64,000 nucleotides of DNA from LZORAL124-50-18 sp051208045 (lineage in GTDB: Bacteria; Pseudomonadota; Gammaproteobacteria; Pseudomonadales; Oleiphilaceae). The stretch spans positions 85,823-149,822 of the forward strand of contig JBPJFY010000010.1 of assembly GCA_051208045.1 (NCBI GenBank), read 5' to 3'. The notes beneath the pieces were generated by a model that saw only the letters and a program-made list of their open reading frames with translations, was not told the origin of the DNA and searched no databases. The position numbers and the translations under genes were made by a program. Below are positions 16,955-25,406 of this stretch, in pieces (positions within the stretch are counted from its first letter, which is position 1; the number at the start of each line of letters is the position of its first letter).

Positions 16955-18508
16955 ATGCAGGAAATTATTGACCAGATAGTCAATTACTTGAAAGGAATCT
17001 GGCTTAAAAAGCTTTACATCGTGCTGTCTCTCTGGCTGTTATGCCCGATTGGTTTTTATTTGGTTTGGCAACTGCCTGACCAATTTGAATCCAAAGCCCA
17101 GGTTTATGTTGACACGCAGTCCCTGCTAAGACCCTTGCTGAGAGGGTTAACCATACAGCCCAATACGGACAACCAGGTGCGATTGATTGTCAAAACATTA
17201 ATGACTCGACCTAATCTTGAAAAAATATCCAGAATGTCTGATTTGGATATTAAATCAACCAACGACGCCGAGTACGAAGAACTGCTTCGCGAGCTGAAAG
17301 ATAACTTGAGAATTGGTGCTGCTGGTAGAGAAAATATCTTCACCATCACGTATGACTCCAAGTCACCGGAGGAAGCGAAGAATGTTGTGCAGTCAGCACT
17401 CAATGTTTTCATCGAAAATACCTTGGGAGAAACGCGAACGGAAGCGGATACAGCCGGGCAATTTCTGGAAAGGCAAATCAGCGAATATGAAAGTCGCCTA
17501 CTGGAAGATGAACGTAAACTGACACAGTTCAAACAGAAATACTCAAACATCCTGGGTGTTAATGTCTCGAGTTATTACGGCGACTTGTCATCTCAAAAAG
17601 CCCGGCTGGCCGAAGCACAGCTTCTACTTCGTGAAATAAATTCCAGATTACAGTCCGCAGAAGCCCAACTCAAAGGCGAAGAACCGACGTTTGGTTTGAT
17701 CCAACAAAAGTCGATAACGACAAACCTGTCGACAAAATACGATGCGCGTATCGCTCAGCTGAAGTCACTGCTTGACGAACTTTCTCTAAAGTATACGGAC
17801 AAGCACCCGAACATTATCGAGCTCAACCGAAGAATAGAAGAGCTTGAGACACAACGAACGGACGAGATTAAAGCGATCCAAGAACAAACCACGCAGTTTG
17901 ATGTGGCCGCCAATAACCTGGATGCCAATCCGGTCTACCAGCAGATGAAGCTTAACGTTACCCGGCTTCAAAACGAAAAAGTCTCTTTGGAAGTACGGGT
18001 AAAAGATTATGAAACCAAGGTGACTGCGATTGAAGATAAAATTCATTTGATTCCCGAAATCGAGTCTGAACTGGTCTCGTTAAATCGCGGGTACGATATC
18101 ACGAAATCCAAATACAATGAGTTGTTAACCCGCCGGGAGCAAGCTCGACTATCGCAAAGCGCAGATCTAACCGCGGACGACATTCAGTTCAAAGTAGTAG
18201 ATCCTCCACGCGTACCGCTGCAAGCGACAGGACCGAACAGGATCTTACTGTTTACAGTCGTCACAGTTTTTGCTCTGGCTGTGGGTGTCGGACTTTCGTT
18301 CGTAGCGAGCCAAGTACAGCCTGTGCTACTGAGCGGTAGTCAACTCACTCGTTTAACCGGTTATCCTGTTTTTGGCATGGTAGCAATGTCTAACATTAAG
18401 GAAATCCGAAGGAAAGAGAGGATTTCGGTATTATTTTTCGTGTTGGCCCTACTCTGTGTACTCGGCCTCTATGGAGCTCTAGTCGCACTTCAGATTTTGA
18501 AGCTGTAA
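16955..18508 (+). CDS. XrtA system chain-length determinant protein (Wzc N-terminal/PCP type)
   Basis: This is a 517-residue polysaccharide co-polymerase. A membrane segment near residues 20-42 (YIVLSLWLLCPIGFYLVW) is followed by the Wzz domain (QFESKAQVYVDTQSLL), a long periplasmic coiled-coil (about 150-385, with many heptad-like E/K/Q-rich stretches), and two C-terminal hydrophobic segments around 428-446 and 490-510. It lacks a kinase domain; the kinase is the next gene, as in two-component Wzc systems. It controls polymer length and spans the periplasm toward the export lipoprotein. A GAGG lies 8 bases before the ATG. Confidence 0.93.
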   Translation: MQEIIDQIVNYLKGIWLKKLYIVLSLWLLCPIGFYLVWQLPDQFESKAQVYVDTQSLLRPLLRGLTIQPNTDNQVRLIVKTLMTRPNLEKISRMSDLDIKSTNDAEYEELLRELKDNLRIGAAGRENIFTITYDSKSPEEAKNVVQSALNVFIENTLGETRTEADTAGQFLERQISEYESRLLEDERKLTQFKQKYSNILGVNVSSYYGDLSSQKARLAEAQLLLREINSRLQSAEAQLKGEEPTFGLIQQKSITTNLSTKYDARIAQLKSLLDELSLKYTDKHPNIIELNRRIEELETQRTDEIKAIQEQTTQFDVAANNLDANPVYQQMKLNVTRLQNEKVSLEVRVKDYETKVTAIEDKIHLIPEIESELVSLNRGYDITKSKYNELLTRREQARLSQSADLTADDIQFKVVDPPRVPLQATGPNRILLFTVVTVFALAVGVGLSFVASQVQPVLLSGSQLTRLTGYPVFGMVAMSNIKEIRRKERISVLFFVLALLCVLGLYGALVALQILKL

Positions 18509-18550
18509 TCCATAGCACACAACTTAGGGTAAACGACACAGGTAAATTTT

Positions 18551-19606
18551 ATGAGCACAATTGAAAAAGCAATGGCCAAACTAAAAAGTGGCACTGCAAG
18601 TACTGACGAGAAGCACTCTCCAGCCGAACTGCTTCAGGAGGAGGTGAGTGAAGAAGCGCCTGAAAGGATGATTACGGAAAGCGCAGAAAGAAGTGAGTTC
18701 GAGAATGTAAAGACTCCTCCCTCAATAAGTGACTTCGAAGACGAAGTTGTCGATTCTGAGTCTGGGTCAGTTGAAAGCGAGCAATTCACTAAAGCATCTG
18801 AAAAAATCGTAGCAAAGGCGGCGTCACAAGAAAGCGACATTTCAAATAGTGATCATCAAACCAGTGAGCAAGTTTTTGTAGAAATTGACACCATCTATCT
18901 AAAAAACAAAGGCTTTATTACTCAGAATAGTGATAACCGAATAATGAAAGAGCAGTTTCGGTCAATCAAGCGTAAATTGCTCAATAATGCTTTTGGGCCG
19001 ATTTCATCGACATTGCACTACCCTAACCTGATTATTATCACCAGTTGCAATCCTCATGAAGGTAAGACATTTTCATCGATTAATCTGGCATTAAATATTG
19101 CCTTGGAGCAAGATAAAACTGTACTGCTCGTGGATTCGGATGTTGTTCGCCCCAGTGTAACAAGAGAACTGGGTGTAAAACTGGACACCGGATTGACTGA
19201 ATACTTATCTGGATCAATCGCCAACGTTTCAGACATCATCTATAACACCAACATCGATAATTTTAAATTTATCCCTGCTGGAAAGCCTCATGAGCTGTCC
19301 TCTGAGTTGTTGGCATCTGAAAAAATGCACAAACTGACCAAAGAATTGGCAACCCGTTATTCCGACCGGGTGGTCATCTTCGACGCGCCCCCTTTGCTCG
19401 GTGTGAATGAAACTCACGTTATGGCTAACCTTGTGGGTCAAGCTGTGGTAGTTGTTGAGGAAAACAAAACGAAGCTTACTGATATAGAAAACGCCGTTTC
19501 CCAGCTGGATAAAAAGCTTGCAATCGGTTTCCTGGTCAACAAGTCGCGTGGATCATATCGGGATTATTATGGCTATGGGTACTACTATAATCGGGATAAA
19601 AAATAA
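18551..19606 (+). CDS. Exopolysaccharide-locus tyrosine autokinase (BY-kinase)
   Basis: This 351-residue cytoplasmic kinase partners the chain-length determinant. Residues 1-110 are an acidic, Ser/Glu-rich, probably disordered N-terminal region. The kinase domain has Walker A near Lys172 (CNPHEGKTFSS), Walker A' (VLLVDSDVVRPSV) and Walker B (VVIFDAPPLLG). The C-terminus YRDYYGYGYYYNRDKK is a tyrosine cluster for autophosphorylation, a feature of BY-kinases. Phosphorylation cycles of this tail control polymerisation in related systems. No dedicated phosphatase gene is in the operon. The only low-molecular-weight phosphatase in the window is at 33162-33632, in the murB cluster. Confidence 0.93.
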   Translation: MSTIEKAMAKLKSGTASTDEKHSPAELLQEEVSEEAPERMITESAERSEFENVKTPPSISDFEDEVVDSESGSVESEQFTKASEKIVAKAASQESDISNSDHQTSEQVFVEIDTIYLKNKGFITQNSDNRIMKEQFRSIKRKLLNNAFGPISSTLHYPNLIIITSCNPHEGKTFSSINLALNIALEQDKTVLLVDSDVVRPSVTRELGVKLDTGLTEYLSGSIANVSDIIYNTNIDNFKFIPAGKPHELSSELLASEKMHKLTKELATRYSDRVVIFDAPPLLGVNETHVMANLVGQAVVVVEENKTKLTDIENAVSQLDKKLAIGFLVNKSRGSYRDYYGYGYYYNRDKK

Positions 19607-19626
19607 ACTTTAGGAAACTAAGTTCA

Positions 19627-21273
19627 GTGAAATCCACGATCCTCAAGCAAAAGACTGTTGTAGATTATCCAGCTACCCTGGTGGGTACTGCTTTTGTAAA
19701 CCGGCGGCACTTATCAGCATGTTTACTCGGGTTACTCGCTTGTTTTCCGCTGTGTAGTCAAGCCAAGCCGAACATTGATATTGGTCTGACCGTTGAAGAA
19801 TCATACAGTGACGACGTTTTTCGAACCGAGGTTCCTCCTGGGGGGGGGGATGCAGACAAAGACAGTTTCATTACCACGCTGTCTCCATCTTTAGCGATCA
19901 GCGATCGGGGATCTCAAACAGAGTACCGCCTCTTCTATCGTTATCGTTACCATCATTACAGTAACTCAGGATTTGATGACCGCGATCAGAATGAGCTGAA
20001 TGCCATATTGAATCGGTACGAGTTGGACAACACACTTCGCTGGTACCTGAATGGCAATATTTCAAACAGCCGAACAGATTTGGCAGAGCTAGACAATGAT
20101 GGGCAGACAGGGACAGAGCTGACAGAAACCCGCTCACTCCTCACCGGGCTGGACTATCGGTCTGGCATTAGAAAGTGGCACAACACCACAACAGACCTCT
20201 CATATAAAAGAGTGTCGACAGACTCTACATCCGAAGACGAAGATTTATACAAAGCCAAGTTTTCACTTGCCAATGGTCATGGCATGAAAAACCTAAGTTG
20301 GAACGGTGGAGGGGACGCAAGCAAGGACAGCAATGACAATGAAACACAGGCTTACAACGCCAAAATTGCCCTTAATTTCCTGAGCCACTGGGGGATATTT
20401 ACACAAGGCAACTACGAAAAAGATGTGCCTGAAGGCAAAAACAGCAACAACTATGAATTCAGCTCCGTTGGGCTGGGTGCTCAATTTAGTTCGGCGAAAA
20501 GTCATTTGGCAGTAGCCTATAACAGAGAATTGAGCGAAGCAGAGAACGAGTTTTTCAGTGTGGATTTTGATTGGAATCCCACACGCCATACCAGCGCTAG
20601 CGGCGCTTACACCCGTCGTTTTTTCGGCGAGAGCTACTCGCTGCAAATTTCTCACAGAAACAGGATTCTAACAAACAGAATAACCTACAAAGATTCTGTC
20701 ACCAGTTTTTCTCGTGAAGACCAATCCGTTGGTTTTGGGTTTCTGGTTTGTCCAACTGGCTCCGAAGTAGACTTCAGTCAATGCTATATCCCGAATCCAT
20801 CGAGCGGCGCGCTGGAAGAAGGCGAGCAGCTCGTCGGCTTCCAAACTCCCGTGCTGGGAATCACCGAAGATCTCAATTTGGTACGTTCGCTATCACACCA
20901 TACAACTTACTCAAAAGGAAAAAGCACGATTACGCTGAATACCTTTTGGACGCGGACGAAATCTCTGTCACAAGGTATTGTAAACGACCTGAGCTATGAT
21001 AAGCATACCGGAACCGGGATCAGTTGGAATCTTGCCTTATCCAGCCGTACTACCTTCACATTAAACGGTGGTTGGAGCCGAAAAACAAACGATGCATCCA
21101 GTACTGATGAATCGCAATTTGACGACACCTATGGTCGACTCTCCCTATCAAGAAACCTGACGAAAAAGCTCTTAGGTACAATTAGTTACACCTACGATGA
21201 TCGGGACGCCACAGAGCCCGAAGATTCTTATCAAGAGAATCGAATCGGCATCTCACTGAAAGCCAGCTTGTAG
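19627..21273 (+). CDS. XrtA/PEP-CTERM system-associated outer-membrane beta-barrel protein
   Basis: The protein has 548 residues. It begins at a GTG (19627) with an AGGA about 12 bases upstream. A signal-like segment (HLSACLLGLLACFPLCSQA) ends near residue 47. The rest is rich in alternating aromatic/polar strands (for example FRYRYHHY-like stretches and YSLQISHRNRI) and resembles the PEP-CTERM-associated beta-barrel family. Such a barrel could be the outer-membrane channel or scaffold for the polymer (inferred). Codons 72-75 contain a run of ten G residues encoding Gly-Gly-Gly-Asp. A one-base slip either way hits a stop quickly (TAG at 19892 for -1, TAA at 19962 for +1), so expression could switch on and off. 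In this copy the frame is intact. Confidence 0.85.
   Translation: MKSTILKQKTVVDYPATLVGTAFVNRRHLSACLLGLLACFPLCSQAKPNIDIGLTVEESYSDDVFRTEVPPGGGDADKDSFITTLSPSLAISDRGSQTEYRLFYRYRYHHYSNSGFDDRDQNELNAILNRYELDNTLRWYLNGNISNSRTDLAELDNDGQTGTELTETRSLLTGLDYRSGIRKWHNTTTDLSYKRVSTDSTSEDEDLYKAKFSLANGHGMKNLSWNGGGDASKDSNDNETQAYNAKIALNFLSHWGIFTQGNYEKDVPEGKNSNNYEFSSVGLGAQFSSAKSHLAVAYNRELSEAENEFFSVDFDWNPTRHTSASGAYTRRFFGESYSLQISHRNRILTNRITYKDSVTSFSREDQSVGFGFLVCPTGSEVDFSQCYIPNPSSGALEEGEQLVGFQTPVLGITEDLNLVRSLSHHTTYSKGKSTITLNTFWTRTKSLSQGIVNDLSYDKHTGTGISWNLALSSRTTFTLNGGWSRKTNDASSTDESQFDDTYGRLSLSRNLTKKLLGTISYTYDDRDATEPEDSYQENRIGISLKASL
19840..19849 (+). repeat. G10 homopolymer tract inside the beta-barrel gene
   Basis: Ten consecutive G residues lie in codons 72-75 of the beta-barrel gene, in a region encoding the mature N-terminus. 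This is the only G or C run of this length I noticed in the window. Poly-G tracts of 8-12 bases in surface-protein genes are well known as slipped-strand phase-variation switches. Here the reading frame is ON. Confidence 0.9.
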
Positions 21274-21306
21274 TTTGGCGGCGACCATTTTCCAGGAATT
21301 TAAGCA

Positions 21307-22323
21307 ATGTATGAAGCACATTTTGGATTTAGTGCAAAACCGTTCCAACTGACCCCTGACCCTCAGTTCTTTTATGCCAGTGCTTGTCACAAAAAAGCAT
21401 TGTACTACCTCCAGTATGGCCTGCATCAGGGGGAGGGATTTATTGTGATTACAGGCCCGATAGGCACAGGAAAGTCCACATTGGCCAGCAGTTTGTTAGA
21501 TCAATTGGACAACGATGCCATCATAGCCAGCCAGGTCTCCACATCAAACTTGAACCCCAGAGAGCTATTGGAACATATTGCCAATGCTTTTGGCATAAAC
21601 ACAGTGGGAGATAGTAAGGCGCAATTAATCAAAGAGATTGAGGATTATCTGTTCACGCTGTCAAAGCAACAGAAGCGCGCACTGTTGATCATTGATGAAG
21701 CACAGAATCTTTCTCACGACTCGCTTGAAGAGCTCCGCCTGCTATCGAACTACCAGGTAGACAGCAAACCATTACTGCAAACATTTTTATTAGGCCAGGA
21801 GGAGCTGAGAGGAAAACTGCAACACCCAAGCATGCTGCAGTTCCAGCAACGGGTCATCGCCTCTTTTCATTTACGTGCGCTCAATGAAAATGAAGTAAAA
21901 CAATATGTGATGCACCGGTTGCTGCATGTAGGATGGACCGATAAACCGGCTTTTACTGAGCAGGCATTGGCAAAACTCTTTCAGTTTACTCAAGGTATCC
22001 CCAGACGCATCAATATTTTTATGGATCGAACCTTGTTGATGTCTTTCCTTGAAAACAACGAACTCGTCGACTCGAAAGTCATTGAAGCCGTTGGGGACGA
22101 ACTTAAAGAGGAAATGAAGCAGGATGCCCAGTCAGTGCATCCTGGGCACATCGCGGAAAGCCAGACTCACAAGGCACCTGTAAATGACGCAGCTCTCGAA
22201 GATCTTCTCCAGGATTTGAATGAAATTCTAGAGTCAGCGCTCGAACAGAAAATTGCTTATACCAAGTTTATCGATACATTAATCAGTAAACGTCGTGCAC
22301 TCAGGGATATGCTCAGGAAGTAG
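21307..22323 (+). CDS. XrtA-associated AAA ATPase (ExeA/GspA-like)
   Basis: This 338-residue cytoplasmic ATPase has the N-terminus MYEAHFGFSAKPFQLTPDPQFFY, shared by ExeA-like and PEP-CTERM locus ATPases. Walker A is GPIGTGKST (near residue 51), Walker B is ALLIIDEAQNLS, and the sensor region reads LLSNYQ followed by LFQFTQGIPRRIN. After about residue 270 a charged helical tail follows, possibly a protein-binding segment. Unlike ExeA there is no obvious membrane helix or peptidoglycan-binding domain. It may energise assembly of the export machinery, but its exact job in XrtA systems is not known to me. An AGGA lies 9 bases before the ATG. It is the last gene of the rightward wing and ends 43 bp before a bidirectional terminator. 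Confidence 0.9.
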   Translation: MYEAHFGFSAKPFQLTPDPQFFYASACHKKALYYLQYGLHQGEGFIVITGPIGTGKSTLASSLLDQLDNDAIIASQVSTSNLNPRELLEHIANAFGINTVGDSKAQLIKEIEDYLFTLSKQQKRALLIIDEAQNLSHDSLEELRLLSNYQVDSKPLLQTFLLGQEELRGKLQHPSMLQFQQRVIASFHLRALNENEVKQYVMHRLLHVGWTDKPAFTEQALAKLFQFTQGIPRRINIFMDRTLLMSFLENNELVDSKVIEAVGDELKEEMKQDAQSVHPGHIAESQTHKAPVNDAALEDLLQDLNEILESALEQKIAYTKFIDTLISKRRALRDMLRK

Positions 22324-22365
22324 TGTGACACCTCGATCTCGTCAACTGTGAGACAAACTTCCCCA

Positions 22366-22388
22366 AAAGGGGCTTAATGAGCCCCTTT
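22366..22388. terminator. Bidirectional terminator between convergent genes
   Basis: A perfect 9-bp stem (AAAGGGGCT/AGCCCCTTT) with a 5-base loop lies between the ATPase gene (rightward) and the sugar transferase gene (leftward), whose stop codon overlaps the loop. The A/T-rich flanks give a U-tract in both directions, although the tracts are short. Confidence 0.75.
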
Positions 22389-23786
22389 CTTGAACAGCAC
22401 AACCTCTACCGTTTGTAACAAAATCAAAGCATCCAAAAGCAAGCTGTGGTTTTTAAGGTAATACAGATCGTATCTGAGTTTTTCTTTCGTATCTTCTTCG
22501 GTATCAGCGTAGGAAAAACATAATTGAGCCCAACCAGTAATCCCGGGTTTTACACGATGTCTTTCATTGTAGAATGGAATTATTTCGGCAAGCTGTTTAA
22601 CAAATACCGGGCGTTCAGGTCTGGGACCAACAAAAGCCATATCTCCCTTGAACACGTTAAACAGTTGCGGTAGCTCATCGATTCGGTACTTTCGAATAAT
22701 CGCACCTACCCTGGTGACCCGCGTATCATTTTTACTTGCCCAAATTGCTTTTCCTCCCTTCTCTGCATCCGTTCGCATACTGCGAAATTTGATTACATTG
22801 AAAGGCACATCATTAAGCCCTACACGCTCCTGGGTATAAAAAATGGGGGCTCTAATGCCCTCTTCAATTTTAATTGCTATGGCGGTGACCAGCATAAACG
22901 GCCAGGCAACGCAAAGAAGTAAAAATGAAGACACTAAGTCAAACAGTCGCTTAAAGGATTCGCCCACAGTCGACGCACCAAAACCTTCAGAAAAAATAAA
23001 CCAACCCTGCGAAATCGTATCCAGGGACACCTTTCTGGCCTCCCTCTCGGTAAAAGTGTGCTCCTGTACGATTTCGATTCCCGCGAGTTTACACGCCATG
23101 AGCTTTTCCATTGGAAGTTTTTTCCGCCGGTCATACAAGGCAATCACAATTTCATCGACGTGATTTTGAATGCAATAGTTTTTAAGGTCTCCAATGTTTT
23201 TCAGCAACATGTGGTCTGGTACTTTTGGATCTTCACCCTCTTCGGGAACAAATCCCAGCAGGTTAAAGCCCTTCCAATCTTCTGGATTTGAGAGATCTTC
23301 CAAGATGCGGTTAGCGCGCTGTTCTGAGCCATACACAATCACGTTGCGTTTGAATGAGTTTTCGTCCACAAACATGTAAAACAATGCGCGAACCAAAAAG
23401 ACAAAAATGAAGGCATAAACTGTGGCTAGCAGCAGGACACTCCGCCAGATTACGCCAAAAATATCACTGGAAATGTAATAGAAAACCGGGAATACCAGCG
23501 AGCCGATAACAAAGGCGACCAACGTTCTAACCAGCATTCCCGTTTGGCCTTCCTTTAGTTTCGCCTGATAAACACCCAGTGCATTCATGCAAATCAACAT
23601 TGTGTAGGCATAGGCGATGGCTGAGGGCAATATCTCTAAATATTGATATTTGAACTCGATACTGCTGATAAACAAACGGGTTGGGATGGCAGCATAAATG
23701 GCGGCAACAAATGCCAGAGACTCCAAAAGCCCAAGTACAATATACGGGAAATGTAGATAGTGCTTGAAAACTCTAACGTGTGCCAC
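22374..23786 (-). CDS. Undecaprenyl-phosphate sugar phosphotransferase, XrtA-associated (EpsB/WcaJ type)
   Basis: This 470-residue initiating enzyme transfers a sugar-1-phosphate to undecaprenyl phosphate. Four N-terminal hydrophobic segments and a CoA-binding-like domain (VIVYGSEQRANRILEDL) precede the C-terminal catalytic domain: KRLFDLVSSFLLLC, AIKIEEG, PIFYTQERVG, KFRSMRTDAE, RVTRVGAIIRKYRIDELPQL and VGPRPERP, typical of polyisoprenyl-phosphate hexose-1-phosphate transferases. The start is GTG, with AGGAGG 4 bases upstream, so the codon choice is well supported. It is transcribed opposite to the adjacent wing, as a single gene, with its own promoter (23879-23906). Galactose, glucose or another hexose-phosphate are possible donors. 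Confidence 0.9.
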   Translation of the reverse strand: MAHVRVFKHYLHFPYIVLGLLESLAFVAAIYAAIPTRLFISSIEFKYQYLEILPSAIAYAYTMLICMNALGVYQAKLKEGQTGMLVRTLVAFVIGSLVFPVFYYISSDIFGVIWRSVLLLATVYAFIFVFLVRALFYMFVDENSFKRNVIVYGSEQRANRILEDLSNPEDWKGFNLLGFVPEEGEDPKVPDHMLLKNIGDLKNYCIQNHVDEIVIALYDRRKKLPMEKLMACKLAGIEIVQEHTFTEREARKVSLDTISQGWFIFSEGFGASTVGESFKRLFDLVSSFLLLCVAWPFMLVTAIAIKIEEGIRAPIFYTQERVGLNDVPFNVIKFRSMRTDAEKGGKAIWASKNDTRVTRVGAIIRKYRIDELPQLFNVFKGDMAFVGPRPERPVFVKQLAEIIPFYNERHRVKPGITGWAQLCFSYADTEEDTKEKLRYDLYYLKNHSLLLDALILLQTVEVVLFKKGAH

Positions 23787-23878
23787 GAAGCCTCCTTTTT
23801 GTTTCGCCGGCTAATGGGTGATTTGCCCCCTTTCAGGCGCAATCCAAAATCGGACTGAATTGTACCAACAGTGTTGCT

Positions 23879-23906
23879 ATTATAGTAGTTGCTCCTTTAT
23901 TTTCAG
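23879..23906 (-). promoter_or_regulatory. Candidate sigma-70 promoter of the sugar phosphotransferase gene
   Basis: On the minus strand a CTGAAA (-35, 23901-23906) is separated by 16 bp from a perfect TATAAT (-10, 23879-23884). Transcription would start near 23871, giving a 5' leader of about 85 bases before the GTG at 23786. The remaining bases of the gap 23787-24105 hold no ORF I can support. Confidence 0.55.
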
Positions 23907-24065
23907 CGTATTCCTACTCTATTTACATCCCAAATGTGTACGCCCCTTTTTGTTACTAGGTGAAAACACGACAAGAAAGGCACCCTTGCGAAATTTTTAG
24001 AGGGCGTGAAGGGCCATTTCGTTAAAATACCTGCACTGATACGCTTACCAGCGCTTTGAATCCGC

Positions 24066-24071
24066 TATAAT
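24066..24071 (+). promoter_or_regulatory. Candidate -10 box of the nucleotide-sugar dehydrogenase gene
   Basis: An exact TATAAT lies 40 bp upstream of the ATG at 24106. The region 16-18 bp upstream has only a weak -35 (CTTACC-like). Transcription from here would start near 24078 and would exclude the in-frame GTG at 24073 as a start codon. Confidence 0.5.
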
Positions 24072-24105
24072 AGTGGGATTAAGTTCAACTTCAATGGAAT
24101 CACGG

Positions 24106-25383
24106 ATGTTAACGCTTCAAAACACCAAAATATGTATTGTGGGCCTAGGCTACGTCGGTTTACCTCTCGCCGTTGAGTTCGGAAAGCAGTTTCCGACAAT
24201 TGGCCTGGACATCAACAGCAAACGGATTGCAGAACTGCGTAATGGAAAAGATTACACTCTGGAAGTCGAAGATGAGTTACTCGCCGAGGCGACGCAGTTA
24301 TCCTATACGGATAACATTGAAGACGCCAAAGGCTGTAATGTTTACATCGTCACCGTGCCTACCCCCATTGATGAGTTTAAAACCCCGGATCTTCGACCGC
24401 TGATTTCTGCCAGTCGTGCGTTGGGTGGTGTTGTGAATGCCAACGACATTGTAATTTACGAATCCACCGTGTACCCGGGAGCCACAGAAGAAGTGTGTAT
24501 TCCTGAAATCGAAAAAGTCTCCGGCCTGGTTTTCAACCAGGACTTTTTCGCCGGCTACAGCCCGGAAAGGATCAATCCGGGGGATAAAGAGCACCGAGTG
24601 ACGAATATCCTGAAGGTCACTTCAGGCTCAACTGATGAAGTTGCCGACTATGTCGACGCGCTTTATCGTGCGGTAATCGTCGCGGGTACACACAAAGCGA
24701 GCAGTATCAAAGTTGCTGAAGCAGCAAAAGTGATCGAAAACACTCAACGAGACGTAAATATCGCGCTGGTTAATGAGTTATCCCTGATATTCGATAAGCT
24801 GGGGATCGACACGTTGGAAGTGCTTGAGGCCGCCGGGACAAAATGGAATTTTCTACCCTTCCGACCGGGATTGGTGGGAGGACACTGTATCGGAGTAGAT
24901 CCGTATTATTTGACACACAAAGCACAAGCGGTTGGCTATCACCCGGAGGTGATCTTGTCTGGTCGACGAATTAATGACAGCATGGGCCCCTATGTTGCCG
25001 AAACTGTCGTAAAGCTTATGCTTAAGAAACGCATTCACGTGGTTGAGGCCAATGTATTGATTATGGGCCTGACTTTTAAGGAGAACTGTCCTGATATCCG
25101 AAACACGCGAGTGGTGGATGTGATCGCAGAATTTGAAAACTATCACGCCAATGTCGATATTTATGATCCATGGGCGGATGCAGAAGAGGTTGATCATGAA
25201 TATGGCTTGAAGCTGGTCAACCAACCTGAAGAAGGCAAGTACGACGCGATCATCTTAACCGTCGCGCACAATGAATTTAAAGCTATGGGCGCGGAGAAAA
25301 TTCGTCAACTAGGTAAAGAAAACTGCGTTCTTTTTGATGTTAAGTATCTGTTGAACAAAAGCGATGTAGACGGTCGACTATAA
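24106..25383 (+). CDS. UDP-N-acetylhexosamine/UDP-glucose 6-dehydrogenase family (TviB/WbpO-like)
   Basis: This protein of about 425 residues oxidises C6 of a nucleotide sugar to a uronate. ICIVGLGYVGLPLAVEFGK is the Rossmann start, TVPTPID the cofactor region, YESTVYPGATEE the substrate loop, and GGHCIGVDPYYLTHKA holds the catalytic Cys. LTFKENCPDIRNTRVVD is the C-terminal UDP-binding block. TFKENCPDIRN and SPERINPGDKEH are typical of VipA/TviB and WbpA-like enzymes, which use UDP-GlcNAc or UDP-GalNAc, so an N-acetylhexosaminuronate is more likely than plain glucuronate. The frame is open from a GTG at 24073. I choose the ATG at 24106 (GGA 6 bases upstream), with the ATG at 24094 as the alternative. 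With AlgD this is the second uronate-forming enzyme in the locus. Confidence 0.87.
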   Translation: MLTLQNTKICIVGLGYVGLPLAVEFGKQFPTIGLDINSKRIAELRNGKDYTLEVEDELLAEATQLSYTDNIEDAKGCNVYIVTVPTPIDEFKTPDLRPLISASRALGGVVNANDIVIYESTVYPGATEEVCIPEIEKVSGLVFNQDFFAGYSPERINPGDKEHRVTNILKVTSGSTDEVADYVDALYRAVIVAGTHKASSIKVAEAAKVIENTQRDVNIALVNELSLIFDKLGIDTLEVLEAAGTKWNFLPFRPGLVGGHCIGVDPYYLTHKAQAVGYHPEVILSGRRINDSMGPYVAETVVKLMLKKRIHVVEANVLIMGLTFKENCPDIRNTRVVDVIAEFENYHANVDIYDPWADAEEVDHEYGLKLVNQPEEGKYDAIILTVAHNEFKAMGAEKIRQLGKENCVLFDVKYLLNKSDVDGRL

Positions 25384-25392
25384 GTCGACCGT
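25370..25392. terminator. Hairpin between convergent dehydrogenase and prpF genes
   Basis: A perfect 9-bp stem (ACGGTCGAC/GTCGACCGT) with a 5-base loop overlaps the stop codon of the dehydrogenase gene and lies in the 23-bp gap to prpF. No long T tract follows in either direction, so it may terminate poorly or act as an mRNA 3' end stabiliser. Confidence 0.5.
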
Positions 25393-25406
25393 TCGGCGCT
25401 TCAACA

